Shown: in pieces, positions 11,201 through 23,455 of the stretch
How positions within the stretch are numbered: the stretch's first letter is position 1
How the letters are laid out: every line of letters begins with the position of its first letter
Origin: Aegilops tauschii subsp. strangulata
Taxonomy: Eukaryota; Streptophyta; Magnoliopsida; Poales; Poaceae
Assembly (NCBI RefSeq): GCF_002575655.3
Contig: NC_053035.3
Coordinates: 377,743,792-377,807,791, forward strand
Length of the DNA stretch: 64,000 bases
Reading direction: 5' to 3'
Notes under the pieces: model-generated
Database searches by the model: none
What the model saw: only the letters and a program-made list of their open reading frames with translations
What the model was told of the DNA's origin: nothing
Position numbers and translations under genes: made by a program

Positions 11201-12741
11201 AGAAGCTGGAAATCACTTATGGAACAAAGTTTTTCTTGAGGCACAAATTCTTCTATGTAGGCTTCTAGTCTAGGACTCATTTGGAAAAATGGCGCCTGAA
11301 AGCCAGGCGGTGGTTGGAAAGGCGTGCGCCCAAGGTCTTTCAGCTGCCACGTGGAAGGAAACAATTACAGTCAAGTCAAATTAATAGATGGCAGCTAAGT
11401 CATTATGTTGAGTCGGAAACTTCGTCAAAGGAAAATGATGAAAAGTTGACTCACCGTGTGTTTCCCAAAAATTCCGTCCTCTGTTGACAGGCTGTCTATG
11501 TTAGCATAATTCTTAATGGCCTATGTGTCCCACATGATAAGTCTTGCAGGAGTGTCAGGTTCCAGGTCCATAATCTTCGTATCCAGGTACTCAAAATACT
11601 TTATCTGCAAGTGGGGAAGAGGTAAAAATTAATCATGTTCTTGTAGCTGCTTGTGGGTATAAAGAAATGTACAAGTTAGTGAACGAACCACTGGAATCAG
11701 GAGGCAGCCACACAGGGCGCATGCGAATCCTTTGTCCTTGAAGGTCTGGAGTGATGCCACCAGTTTCTCTGTGACAGGATTGGAGCAATCATATGATGAT
11801 ATGTTATTTGCTGGTCCTTCTAGAGCGGCTAAGTAGTCGGGGCTAACGCAATCATATGTTGTTGGGCATAGAAATACCGCTGTTGCAAACATCACGAAAA
11901 CCCGTTGAAACACTTCTCCTGTCAGCTCTGGGGTTATGAGATCAGTTAACTCTATGATGTTTGGAGCATGCCCAGCACACCGAGTTTTAGATTTAACCTG
12001 ACATCTGAAAGCTTCTGAGCATTTTCTAGGGATAATCTGCCCGCCCAGTGGAATTCCTAAGATCCGGTGCACGGTGTACGAGTTGATAAGGGATCTGTAT
12101 ACACTAGGCAGTATGAAATACCTCGAAGGGCAATCAAAATAGTAGACAAGCCAGCGAATGAAACACCTTGGAAGCTCGCGACAGCAAAGATCTAGAAGGT
12201 ATCCAAAACCAATATCTCTGACAAGCTGCTTTTGTGGTTCTGTTAGCTTTTCACAGACAGTAATGAATTTCTGGAAGCTAAGTTTTGTGCTGAACTCTTC
12301 TTCGTATTCACCCATTGTAACAGCTCTGTGGACACAGATAAGAAATGACCTTTAGCAAATGTATTGTTGAACCACATGCTTTTCTTGCAGAAGCTTACAT
12401 ATAAATGCCGAGTCAGCAAAACAGAGACAAATATTTAAGCCGTGATTAAAAATGCAGCTAAAATCAAAGGTATTGATTTCCAAAGAAATTTCAACGACAC
12501 ACGCAAGATGCATGATAAAAAACACCTACTTCGAGGCAGCAAGCTGCTTCTTTGTCCTGTACTCGTCAACAAGCTTTTTGTGTGCTGCATGTTTTAACTC
12601 GATCCTTAGTCTCTCTGTCTCTAGTTGGTCATGAACCATGAAATCTTGGGTGACAATCTCCGTGCCATCGACAGACTGAGACTGAGTCTCCGACGGCTGT
12701 GGGGTGGAGTCCATCTCATCGAACTCTACATAAGAGGTCAT
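8235..12741 (-). pseudogene. Ulp1-protease-associated (transposon-type) protein, C-terminus lost
   Basis: A multi-exon minus-strand gene starts with ATG at 12739-12741. Exon 1 (about 12530-12741) is a charged helical segment. Exon 2 (about 11690-12330) carries the block RDIGFGYLLDLCCRELPRCF and then ILGIPLGG. A further exon lies at about 11478-11605 (IKYFEYLDTK...LIMWDT), another near 11160-11350, one at 9477-9860, and a long Ser/Thr-rich exon at 8235-9456. The exon 2 blocks match grass proteins annotated with a C-terminal Ulp1/C48 peptidase, many of them carried by Mutator-like elements. No C48 catalytic domain is present: the last exon runs into the CACTA end at 8234, which supplies an artificial tail and a stop at 8155-8157. 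TAG at 11521-11523 also breaks the frame. Family assignment is moderate. Exon borders other than exon 1 are approximate. Confidence 0.55.
10135..11135 (+). repeat. 46-bp minisatellite, about 21 copies, inside an intron
   Basis: A 46-bp unit (taacacaaaagcacagctaa, then cgtactataggaagcacttc plus a short link) repeats head-to-tail. The gtac/gtcc core falls at 10170, 10216, 10262, 10308, 10354, 10400, 10446, 10492, 10538, 10584, 10630, 10676, 10722 and 10768, all exactly 46 bp apart. After a 69-bp step (46+23) it continues at 10837, 10882, 10928, 10974, 11020, 11064 and 11110. The array lies between exons of the minus-strand gene. Confidence 0.95.
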
Positions 12742-14423
12742 GGGACGTCATCGTTACTAGGTCAGCTTAAGACAGTTGTTAGCAGTCCATGTTAGACCAT
12801 CATCAACTGGTTGGTTAGCTAAGACGGATTCTAACTCTGAGTTAGTAACTGCTTTGCAAAAACGGACGTAAGTCCTTTGGATCTGTGCTATAGATTGCGG
12901 ATCTATACAATCTTTTGACCTGTGTCCTCATGTTAGGGATCAAGATAGTGAATTTTGACTGCAATTTCATTGAGCTCTGCAACTAATATAATCTGTGGTC
13001 ACGAGAGTGTTTAAGTTTTGCATGATTGGAGATATAACTCAACTTAGCAAAACCAGGGCGCAAGCATGCAGTTGGCATGATTAAAGTGATGTCAGCTGAG
13101 TCCTAATTTTAAATCCATAACCCTTCTGTTGCTAAGACGACGCAACAGTTTGCGCACGGACTAGCTGAAGATAATTGGATCCGGAACCGATATTCAAATC
13201 GCGCCCCACGTGCTGTGTTGCGCACATGCGGTGTGTACGCAGCCCGCAGAATTGCTATCACCAGTAATTTTTTGTTCAAACGTTGAATTGGTGGCATAAT
13301 CATGGTGAGGATGCAATGGATTACCTGAACAGGAGATCCACGGTGAGTGAGATGAAGGAGACCGATAATTTTTCTGTGACGAGCGAACTCCGCGGAAGGA
13401 TAAGGATTGGCCTTCCTTTGGAGAGCCAGAATATGCCTCGCCTGTCACCACCGATGCTAGATGGAGAGAGATCTGGAACTCATCTGCGGACGACCCCACA
13501 AGTTAGTCAAATACTTGGAGGAACTATTTGAGAGCCCACATGTCAGTATGACTTTGAAGTCCACCTACCACATTTTCTCACCTCAGATGGAGGTACTCCT
13601 CGTAGGACTCATATAAGGCCAACCCCAAAAGTTAGTGAGAGACTTAGAGGAATTAGTAACTGAGAGCCCACTTGTCAGTCTCGTCGACGGTCAAGTGAAG
13701 TCGACCTACCACATCTCGTCACGCCCAAGAAACATGTCCATCTCTCATGCGTCGCAAAACTCACCCCACCTATCAGGTTATTCTTCTCCTGCACGGAAAA
13801 AATCGAAGTAGCCTCTCTCTTTCTTTCTCTCTCTCTTTCTCTTTTCTCTCTCTCCCAGATTCAAAATCATTGAAGGAGATCGCTGACAAACTGCAGGGAA
13901 GCAGATCCCCCCACAATTTAGAAAGGTGTGAGTTCCGAACAATCAGCGCATAAGATTCGGCAATCAAAGGTTAGTAAAAAATTTATCAACGCAGCTTTTG
14001 CGTGGCAATTCCTGATACACGAGATTCAATTTGTTGATGAATTTGTTGTGGTCGGGATTCATAGAATAAAACTGTTTAGTTTTACACTGTAGCTCTGATT
14101 TGAGTTTGTTTTTTGTTTTGTGTACTGTCGTCCTTGTAATACGAGCTTGTTACTTTTGTTAGGTTTCATGGTTATCTTTGTGCTAAGTGTTGCACAAGCA
14201 AATTAGTATCAGAGGATCTCACTTTGGTTGAGGTTGTAGTTTAATTAAAAATTAATTTATGTATATATTTATATATGTCAATTATATACAACTAAAAATA
14301 TATCTCTGTTGGGTTGTAAGTGTAAAAGTTTAGTAAGGAAGATTGAGATCGACTTCGAAAAGTTTCAACACTGATACTGCAGGTTTATAACCTTTATATT
14401 TATTACGTCTCTTTTTTGGGCAG
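12742..14423. promoter_or_regulatory. Shared upstream region of two divergent genes
   Basis: About 1.7 kb separates the minus-strand gene start (12741) from the plus-strand start (14424), so both promoters should lie here. It contains a pyrimidine tract and a splice-like region near 14410 but no further coding sequence I can support. Confidence 0.5.
13809..13856 (+). repeat. (CT)n-rich pyrimidine tract
   Basis: Nearly pure CT/TTTC sequence of about 48 bp, about 570 bp upstream of the first ATG of the FAR1-type gene. Such tracts are common in plant leaders and core promoters; a regulatory role here is inference. Confidence 0.75.
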
Positions 14424-17400
14424 ATGTTCAGGAGTGCGTCATCTGGTCAGGACAACAGGGACAGTCGGTCTTTGAATGACATCGGCAAGGATTATGGGAG
14501 GGAGGTAATAGTAAGGCAGTTGAACATTAGTGTTTGTTCTTTTATTTCTGGGACGTTTGCTGTCAAGGTATCACCACTGAGAACACCAAGTAGTAGATCA
14601 TTAACAACAACAAAAAATGATTTATATATCCTGGATGAATGCTGTAATATCTATTTATCCTGTGCATCTACTCTGCAGTTGAGTATCGAGAGGTGGAAGA
14701 AATAAAAATTACTACAAAACGAGAAGAAGATCAAGGATGCAGATGCTGTCAAACACGCACATGCCATGCGGGCTGGAATAATTGGAGTCAAGAGTGAGAT
14801 ACAAGTTCTTGGCAAACGTCCCAACCAGGAGCATGGTGTGCGACAGACACCTGCGAAGAGGAGCATTCTAAGCAGCAGAGACTCCACTAAGCAGATTGTG
14901 CAGGTAACAACGAAAACTTCAAACGCTGGTTTTGAACGTACATGGAAGTTTTACTCGCACGTGCCTCTAATTATTTTTTGGTTTGAAGACACAGATGCCC
15001 ACAAAGGCGCAGAGCGGGCGTTGTGATGGCCCAGCGTTTGTAGGCTGTCATAATGAAGAGGTACAGGGTAACAGAATTTCCTTTGATGCAAGCAGAAGGA
15101 TCATTGGCAACAAAAGCATTGGTGTTCAAGGATTCAGTACGGTTTGCACAAGCAAGAAGAGCCCAACGACACAACAAACATAGGAGCAATAAACTCTACC
15201 ATACAGCAGCACCAGAAAGCAATACAGGTGATAGCAAATACGAACGTGCAACAACATTTAAAGCAAATGTATATTTTTTGTGAGCAATTTTTTCTTTGTT
15301 TTCGTCTGGTATATTTAAATTGCAGTATCTTCCACACGCAGGTGTACGAGGAAGGAAGCAAGTATCACGGTAGTCCACGGATCGATGAAAACACAAGGCA
15401 AGGTCCTTTGAAAGGATCACCTGTGGCATTCAACATGAGGGGTCCTTCCAAAGGATCTCCGATGGCATTCAAAACCGTCAGCGAAATCACCAATGCACGA
15501 AGGTTGTCGCCAAGATCTGCTGGACAAGAGAGGCATGGGAAAACAAAGGTGACGTCGGAACTATGCTTTTTCAATTCCACACACAAACACTTTTATGGGA
15601 GAACAGGGTAAAGTGCAAAACAGGAGGACGGCTGTCCGTCTTGTACGGCTGTATGTGCAGTTGTTCTTTTATATAGGATGTTGTTGTGCCTCTCCGGTTG
15701 TATGGTGTAAACAGAAGCACATCTGTGCCTCTTTTGTGCAGATGTGTGTGTAGCATGGTCACATTCGTGCTGCTGGGTGTAATGTGAATAGTGCCTCTGG
15801 TGTACTGCTTATACTTGGTGAAGAGGCACGGGTCCGGTTTTGGTATACCAGATGAGCCCTGATGAGTCATATAAATCTTTTGTTTAGAAATTAAAAAAAT
15901 GCATATGCTGCTCTGGACATCTAATTCCGTTTCTTGCCATGTGTTCAGGATTTGGCGGAGGGGATAACAGATGAGGGAAAGAAATATCATAGTTCTCCAT
16001 CCATTTCGAAGGAAACGCAACGTTCACAGCAGCAAGTAGCGTACAACGCCAGCACAGATTGCATGGTAGAAGCAGCACAGTCCCTTGGTTGCACGAGTGC
16101 CGGAGAAACAGGGAGCAGCATTGCACAATGCAACTTGGAGAGGCAGACTCATTTATGGATTTGACCGTGCCATGCAGAAACGACGCTGCTGCGTGTGACA
16201 AACAACAGAGCAGCAGCAGCTCCGCTGTAAGTGGACCTGTGGCTGGCGAAGAGACTGATGTCGTCAGAAGTGAATGCGATCAGACGAACGAAGACACAGT
16301 AGACAGAATCATCATGGCGCCGCCGACCATTGTAGAGAAAGAAATGGACGACATGTTTAAAGAAGGCATATACCCAACGATTCAGGAGGTCACCGAAGCG
16401 CTCGAACCAGAGGGTGGTATGGTATTCGGGTCATTGGATGAGTGCTTTTTGTTTTTCTGCAGATATGCTAGAAAGGTTGGCTTTGCTGCCAAGCGATCAA
16501 CGAGCAGAAGATCGACATATGATCAGCAGCTTGACAAGCAGGTGTTTCAGTGCACCAAGGAAGGGCAGAATAAAACAACTGAGAGACATGTTAAGGAGAG
16601 AAGGAGCAACTGCTTGATCTGGACAAGCTGCCCAGTCCAAGTAACAGCCAAGAGGGATACAGATAGGAGGAAATGGTATCTGAAGAACGTGCGTCTAGAG
16701 CACAACCACCAGCTTCACCCATCTGATTGGATGCTGAAGTTCATGAGATGCTATAAGAAGATGACACCTCAGGAGAAATTCTTTATACAAGTGCTGCAGA
16801 AGGTGAGGTTAGAACCAAGGAAGGTTATGCAGATTTTTACTGCCATGGGGAAACCGAGGCAAGAAATTACGTTCGACATGATTGACATAAGCAACATTGC
16901 ATGCCGGGATAGGGCTGGAGAGCGCGGCACTGATATCGCAGACACCATGAAACTGTTTGCTGATATGCAGAGGCGGAGGCCGGGATTCCACCATGTGGAA
17001 GAGACAGAGAACAATGTAGTGCGCAGCTTGTTCTGGACAGACTCCTTGTGTAAGATGAATTATGATCTATATGGAGATTTCGTGTCTTTTGACACGACAT
17101 TCTCAACGAATATATATGGCTTGCCATTTGCACCAATTATAGGTGTCGACAACCACGGGTCGACCGTCCTGTTTGGAGTAGGCCTTTTGAAGGATGAGAA
17201 AATAGGGTCATTCAAGTGGCTCCTAAGCACGTTTGTCGAGGCAATGGGAGGTCAAGAGCCGAAATACATAATAACAGACCAGGACCAGATGATGAAGACT
17301 GCAATAAAGGAAGCTCTTCCGAGAACGAGGCACAGGATTTGCTGGTGGCATATTAGGAAGAACCTGAAGGAAAATAACGCAGCAGTGTTTGCGCAGCACC

Positions 17401-18779
17401 CAGGGATGTCTGATGATATATTTCGAATCGTCAAAAACTCACTAGATCAAGACGAGTTTGAGCGTGCCTGGAAAGCAGCAATTTCTCTGCACAAGGCGGA
17501 AGGCAACAAACACCTGAACACGCTATGGGAACTCCGAAATTTTTGGGTGCCGGCCTACTTCAAGGACTATTTCTATCCTTTCTCATCAACAACCACTCGC
17601 AGTGAGAGCACGAATTCGATGTGGAAGAATTACATAGACCACAAGGACACTATAAAAAGGTTTGTTAATGTGTATCACATGATTCAGCAAAATTGCCTCG
17701 CCACGCTTGACAAGAAAAGACACCGAACAGAAGAGAAGGCGCCATCACTAGAGACGGGTTTTTCGATTGAAAGACAAGCAAGTCAAGTATACACGAATGA
17801 AATTTTCAGGAAATTCCAGCTGGAGCTACGGAACCGGACTTACTTCAAGTGCTCTGACCTGGCAAAGGGGAGGCAGTATTTTTAAAAAAAGATTATTGAG
17901 CCTAGAGAAAAAGTGTGGAAACCATATCCGGGCAAGGAATTTGACAGGTCTGAGTTCAGGGTAGATGTGGATGAGCAAAAAGAAATATACAGTTGCAGCT
18001 GCAAGAAAATGAGTAGGGATGGCATTCAGTGGTGCCATGTGCTTAAGGTGATGGACCAAATAGGCATGATTGATCAACTTCCAAAATCCTTTGTCATCCC
18101 CAGATGGACCAGGAATCTATTAGAGAGTCTGAAAGTTCTGTCTACAAGTCAAGGTGATAGCATGACCATACAAGACGATGAAACTATGAGATTCGGCCTT
18201 GCTTACGCTGTGTTGTCGGATATCTGTTCAAATGCTTGCAGAAAAGAGAAGGCATAACGTGTGATGCGTGAGTGTACGGTAGATATGAAAATAAAAGTCA
18301 TGGCGGCACTTGCCGAGGAACCAGACACATGCATTCTTGCCGAAACTCTCAAGAACCCTCCCATGAGTGGCTCAAAGGGCACGAAAAAAGGAGATCGAAT
18401 CAAAGCTGGTTCTGAGAAGAAAGGAAAAGGCAACAAAGCCGCATCCAAGTGCGGCCATTGTAGAGTAAAGGGTCACAGGAAAACAAACTGCCCGGATAAC
18501 CCAGAAGTCCAGGAGAGGATGAGGATTGAAGAGGAGAAGAGGAAATCGCAGCAGGAGAAGAGGGCAAGGTCAATGAAATGGCCGACAACACCGACAACAC
18601 CATCGAGGACATCAAACGGCTCAGGACAATGCACTCCAAGCCCAGGAGGAAGACGTCAGACGCCAACAACTCCAACGACCCCACTGACAGCAGGGAGCAT
18701 TTACCAAAGTCTTGCATCTACGCCAGAATCGAACATCACACAAGCCAGGCACACAGAATGCGTGCAGGGAAGCCCGTGA
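14424..18779 (+). pseudogene. FAR1/FRS-type MULE transposase
   Basis: Short 5' exons (first 14424-14504, donor GTAATA) lead to a long exon from about 15950. The main frame (16059-18779) holds, in order: a FAR1-type N-terminal zinc-binding domain (about 16420-16720, with RYARKVGFAAKRSTSRRS and LEHNHQL); a MULE transposase domain with a putative catalytic Asp in SFDTTF (17091-17093) and another in ITDQDQ (17277-17279); a SWIM finger CSCKKMSRDGIQWCH (17993-18037); and a CCHC knuckle (18450-18491). FAR1 proteins are domesticated relatives of Mutator transposases. Damage: in-frame TAA at 17883-17885 and 18255-18257, a further TAA near 14703 in the 5' region, and a frame change near 16060. Retention of the CCHC knuckle, the partner gene and the decay all argue for a transposon copy rather than a host light-signalling FAR1 gene. 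Confidence 0.8.
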
Positions 18780-19240
18780 CAAGGCACGGAAAAATCTGCG
18801 CAGGCCATTTTCAGAAAGGAAAGGTCTGAGTGGAGACTTTTTGGTACCGGAGAACAGTACGAATAGAAAAAATTAAAAGGTAATAATGCAGCTTAAATAG
18901 GACGTAAGCAAAAAACAGTGATGACCGCAATCTTTCGCTTTGTTTTTATGTATGAATATTAATTTTACAGGTAAATAGGTTGAATAGCTATGCAGAAGGG
19001 TGGGGTTGCACAAGGGTCGAGAAGGAAGAATGGATCGCCGAACATTCAAAAACAAGGCCGCACGTGGAGCGATGAAATAGCAAGCAATTGGTGGGGAGGG
19101 CGGGCGGTTGTCGATTGTTTATTTTCTTGTGCTGTGGTTATAAGAACGGCTTGTAAGTTAATTTGCTGCAGTTATAGAAACAAAAAAAAATTTAAATAAG
19201 AACGCCTTTTGCTTCTTTATGTATTTTTTACTCGGCGGAC
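18780..19240. other. 3' flank of the FAR1-type gene
   Basis: No gene seen. The segment from about 19120 to 19330 (gtggttataagaacggcttg...) is repeated near 26000-26240 beyond F-box copy A, so this flank was included in a local duplication. Confidence 0.5.
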
Positions 19241-21200
19241 AAAAATATCAGAGGCACAGGTTTCCTTGTTATTTTCCGCAGCCGCGTCGGTTTCTGAACG
19301 TGAATGTTGTAAGCATACAAGCATGCTTCTCTGTTGCGTGACAGAGAGATAAAAATAACCTAAGGGCACAGGCAGCCACGGCCATGCCACCGGTGAGTGT
19401 TCAACCGTGACTCTCATGGTTGCATGGTCACGCCCGCCGTTATGGAACGAAAACATTTTTAAGCACAGAATCTGGGTCGTGCTTCTGGGGCTGCATAACC
19501 GTGGCTTTCGTGGTAACTATGCCTCACCTGTTCTAACGCATGTTCTTCTGTTATGAATGCATGACTATAAGTAATTCAAATAACCGTGCTTGCGATGCGT
19601 GTCCAACCATGCCTCATGTGCCTTCACGCTGTGCTTCTGTCATGCAAAGATTTCAAACTGAATGGGTCACGGTTGTGTTTGTTTTTCTGTTTCACAAATG
19701 GATATAGTGCCTGGCAGTAGGTTCACGGCGTTTGCTGTGAGAGAATCACGTCTTTACATGCTACTAAAGCACGTGGAATCACGGCCGTGCCTGTGTGTGG
19801 CATGTAGAACAGTGCGTTACAATGCCGAAGGCAGGACCGTATGTCTCGTTCTTGAAAAGCCGTGGTTCTGCATCACTTCATTCACTTGGTTTTGTCCGCG
19901 TTTTAGCAGAATCATCTGCAAAGCAGAGGCACGGCCTTGAATCTTCTAGTGACTTAATTGTCAACGTGCCCGTGGAAAATTTTGCCGCTTGCAGAGGGAA
20001 GATGGCTGTAGAATCATGCTTCCGGCGTGGAACAAATTCACAAAGACAGGCACGCTTTGTGAATGTGTGTGGTAAATAATTAAATCACGGAGGGGCACGC
20101 CCGTGCCTGGTCTGCAAGTACAACAGCGCATCTCGTACCATCAAAGCCGTGACTCTATTTGACGTTTCAAGCAGCCACCTAGCATTGACTTGTTACTACT
20201 TTTGAGTTTTCAGTGACCAGTCGATCTGTCATGATCAGGACTTCTAACTACTGTGTGTGTTCTACTATAAGTTTGAGTCTAATGTTGTATGCCTGTTGCT
20301 AAGTTCCATTATTAGTTAATACCATCGATTGTTTACTATTACCAACTTAGTTTATCTCTTGTAGTCCACTTTTTATGCATCTCTCTATATGCGTGCGCAT
20401 GTATAATCTGATTCATTTCAGATGATGTTAATAAATGTGCCTCCTCGTGCCTCTTGTACCTATAAGACTGTGCGTTTGTTATCACTGCACGGCACTTCCT
20501 CTGTGTATGTCCGTGACCCTGTGGTGAACGTTTGGGTAGAAACATGCTGCACAGCCTAGAACATAGCATCCTGTAGAACCACGACAGTGCTGTTTCTGCA
20601 AATCGAGACGTGCTTGTGCTTTGTTTAAAAGCGTGCCCGTGCTTCACTGTGAAACAATGAAATACAGATAGCCACGAATGTCCACGCCTTTTATATCGAA
20701 ATAATATACGTAACATCAAGAAAGATGTGTGACGCAACTCAATACGGAACCGTGTCCGTAGGGAGTTCACGTCCGTGCTTTTATATTCAAGGAAATAAGA
20801 TTTTAAAAATAGCGTCCCTCACATAGGCCATTGGGTGCCTCTGTGGGCTAAACGCCCGTGCGTGCCCGTCTGATAGAGTCACAGGCTAGCATGACTCTAT
20901 GTAATATCACCGACCATGCTTTTGAGCGCTTCATGCCCGTGCCTGTGACCCGAAACACTTAAACAAAGAAAGGTAGGAATGTCCACGCCTTCATGTGTGC
21001 ACAAGACATGACTCTAGTTGGTACAAAGAACCTTGGCTGCAGAGACTTCACGCCCGTGCTTTTAAAAACATCGCCTCTCGAATTGGCCATTACGTTAATG
21101 TTCACATTTGTACCCATACACTTGACCCAGGAAACCAAAACACGTTTGTTATCAAAGTTACTGACTACGAGGTGATGCAAGACAAAATAAGAAACTTTTT
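19240..21200. repeat. cgtgcct-rich degenerate spacer
   Basis: Non-coding sequence dominated by imperfect repeats carrying cgtgcct/catgcct every few tens of bases, with linkers such as gtgactctatgtaatacc. Part (19580-20080) is duplicated at 22860-23130 and 27240-27500. The segment 20190-20770 matches 34730-35330, the 3' flank of the unrecognised gene at 34037, but lacks that coding region. Confidence 0.75.
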
Positions 21201-21232
21201 AGTCCACTGCTTAATTGCTTCAGATACAGCGA

Positions 21233-21903
21233 TCAGGGTCGCTGGGCGTGAAGTTCCTTGACCTCTTTTATCATAACGTATGTCTCCAGCGTGAGCTTGT
21301 CGTACTCAAGTTTGAGCTTCGCCTTCGTCTCCTCATCCAGAAGATCATACAACCTCGTGGATATCTCCACGATCTTCAAGAGGTGAGCTTCCCTAGCCTC
21401 CCACCGGTTCTTCACCTGGACAAAAGAGAAGGTGTGAGATTGATGGCAGGACGCACTATCATCAACTTAGGATGAAGTTCACCACAATGATCCACGTTTC
21501 ACAACTAATGCGGGTAGCCGAAAGAAAGAAAAAACGAACGAAACGGAAGCAGAGTGAACTTACAAATGAGGAAGCCTGGCCAGCGGAGATTTCCTCCTGC
21601 GCCAGGACACGGCTCTCTGGAGTAGTGTCATCCTGGACAGCCATGGCGGAGAGTGTCAGGGTAGAGAACAGCAAGAGGAGTGGATGGCCTGGAGGCGGAT
21701 AAAAGGATGAAGGGGATGTGGCTAGGGTTTCGAGATTCCGTTTGGCTTATTCACGTTTCACAACTAAATCAAGTAGCCAAAGGAAAGAAAAAAGGAAAGA
21801 AGCGGAAGCAGAGTCAACTTACAGATGAGGAACCCTCGCCAGCCTTGATCCCCTCCAGTGTCTGGGCACGGGGTTCCGCAGTAGTGTCCTCCTGCGCAGC
21901 CAT
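21233..21903 (-). pseudogene. Small coiled-coil gene, copy 1, with doubled first exon
   Basis: The minus strand carries two 81-bp first exons, each an ATG plus 26 codons ending at a GT donor: 21823-21903 (MAAQEDTTAEPRAQ...) and 21564-21644 (MAVQDDTTPESRVL...). A downstream exon ending at 21233 encodes a helical, charged segment (LKLEYDKLTLETYVM). The copy at 36785-37486 has the same layout. Here the downstream exon is shifted or interrupted between 21410 and 21480 relative to that copy, so the long coiled coil is not continuous. I do not recognise the family. Whether the 81-bp exons join in frame to the later exon is not clear, because the apparent acceptor is followed by tga in that phase; they may be leader exons. 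Confidence 0.5.
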
Positions 21904-21977
21904 GGCGGAGAGGGTCAGGATGGAGAGCAGCAAGAGGAATGGATAGCCTGGCGGGCAGAGGGGGGAAGAGGGTGTGG

Positions 21978-22120
21978 CTAGGGTTTCGAGACCCCGTCCT
22001 GCTTAAATAGCCGGAGCCTGGCCTCGGGCTACGAGCCAGAGCAGCGTCACCGGAGGAGACGCCCGTCGGACCCTTGGGTTTTCGGAGCGGTGCCACGTGG
22101 TGTTCACACCCGAATACGAG
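21978..22120 (-). promoter_or_regulatory. G-box/TATA/AAACCCTAG promoter of coiled-coil copy 1
   Basis: On the minus strand the order is CACGTG (22094-22099), ctatttaag (22002-22010), then aaaccctag (21978-21986), followed by the first exon. The same module precedes F-box copies B and F and coiled-coil copy 2. Confidence 0.65.
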
Positions 22121-23280
22121 GAGACACCCGTCGAAACATTGGGTTTCCGCAATTAACGCATGAACGTGACTCCACGTAAAACACAAGCATGCCTCCCTGA
22201 GCATCTTTACCGTGCCACTCCTAGTGATAGATCAACAGATGCATTTGGAGCACAAAGAGACATGAAGGTGACCTCTGACTTGAAACACTGACACACTTGA
22301 CGGTTCATGCATTTGATTTAAAATCTTACAACGAAAACAATTGTAACACGGACAGTCATCCGATTCTATTAGGTTTCCGTAATAATCGCACAATCGTGAC
22401 TCCGGGTAAGAATAAACCATGCCTCTCCACCGACTCATTATGAATACAATTAGAAAACCTCTGTGCGTGACTCTATGTAATTAGAAGACCTTTGAGGGCT
22501 GTATGCCCGTGCTTGTGACCCTTGACACTGAAACACAGAGTAAACGCCCGTGCCTCTATGCTGTATGCACGTGCTTATGCCCGTACAAGGAAATACGCTT
22601 TTAAAAACAGGGTCTCTCGTATAGGCCATTCCGTGCCTCATAGAGTAAACACCCGTGGCTGTGCGTAAGACAAAGGTTAGCGTGACTCTATGTAATACCA
22701 CCGACCATGCCTTTACGCGCTTCATGCCCGTGCCTGTGATAATTGTGATCCCGCGTAAAACGCAAGCATGCCTCTCTGGGCCTCCATACCGTGCCTCTCC
22801 TGGTGTTAGAGTCAACAGAATCATCTGGAACACAAAGAGACACGAACGTAGACACGATCTGTTCTACATGCCTGTGTGGCATGTAGAACAGTGCGTCACA
22901 ATGCCGAAGGCAGGACCGTGTGTCTGGTACGTGACAATGCCAAGCCGTACCGTGTGTCTGGTACGTGACAAGCCGTGACAGGAGCGTTTCAGCAGAAGCA
23001 TTTGCAAAGCAGAGGCACGGCCTTAAATCTTCTATTGACTTAAATGTGAACGTGTCCGTGGAAAATTTTGCTGCTCGTAGAGGCAAGATGACTGTAGAAC
23101 CGTGCTTCCGGCGTCAAACAAATTCTTCTATTGAATGTGTGCCGGAAATAAGTAAAACACGGACGGGCATGCCCGTGCCTGGTCTGCGTGTGCAACAGTG
23201 CATCTCGTACCTTGAAAGCCGTGGTTCTATTTAATGTTTCAAGCAGTCACCTACCATTGACTTGCTACGAGTAGTACTTA
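22121..23280. repeat. cgtgcct-rich degenerate spacer
   Basis: Same family of imperfect repeats as the 19-21 kb spacer. The stretch 22860-23130 is a diverged copy of 19795-20045, and 23150-23280 is a close copy of 31300-31420. No gene seen. Confidence 0.75.
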
Positions 23281-23455
23281 ACTCGGGCCCTCCTGTCAGA
23301 AAGAAAAAAAGAAGAAGTAATTAATCTGGACCCCTCCGCTCCCTGTCGTGGGTATTTAAGTCGTTTCGTGGATTGACAGGCTGTAATCCATTTCTCCAGA
23401 TCCACCTCAGTGAGCACTGGTCGTGGGCGGCGCCACCCCAGCAACGGAGGTGGAG
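23281..23455 (+). promoter_or_regulatory. Promoter and leader of F-box copy A
   Basis: A TATTTAAG box at 23353-23360 lies about 95 bp before the ATG. The surrounding sequence (from cttaactcgggccctcctgt to tcgtggattgacaggctg) is almost identical to that upstream of F-box copy C, showing a shared promoter type and recent duplication. Confidence 0.65.

Noticed and set aside
16059..16160. Taking 16059 as the start of the transposase gene
   Set aside because: That codon is TTG. The first in-frame ATG is at 16154, and coding-like exons begin at 14424, so the gene start lies upstream.
22965..23240. Small ORFs in the cgtgcct spacers as short secreted or regulatory peptides
   Set aside because: No conserved frame between spacer copies and no shared start codon; they follow the repeat sequence.
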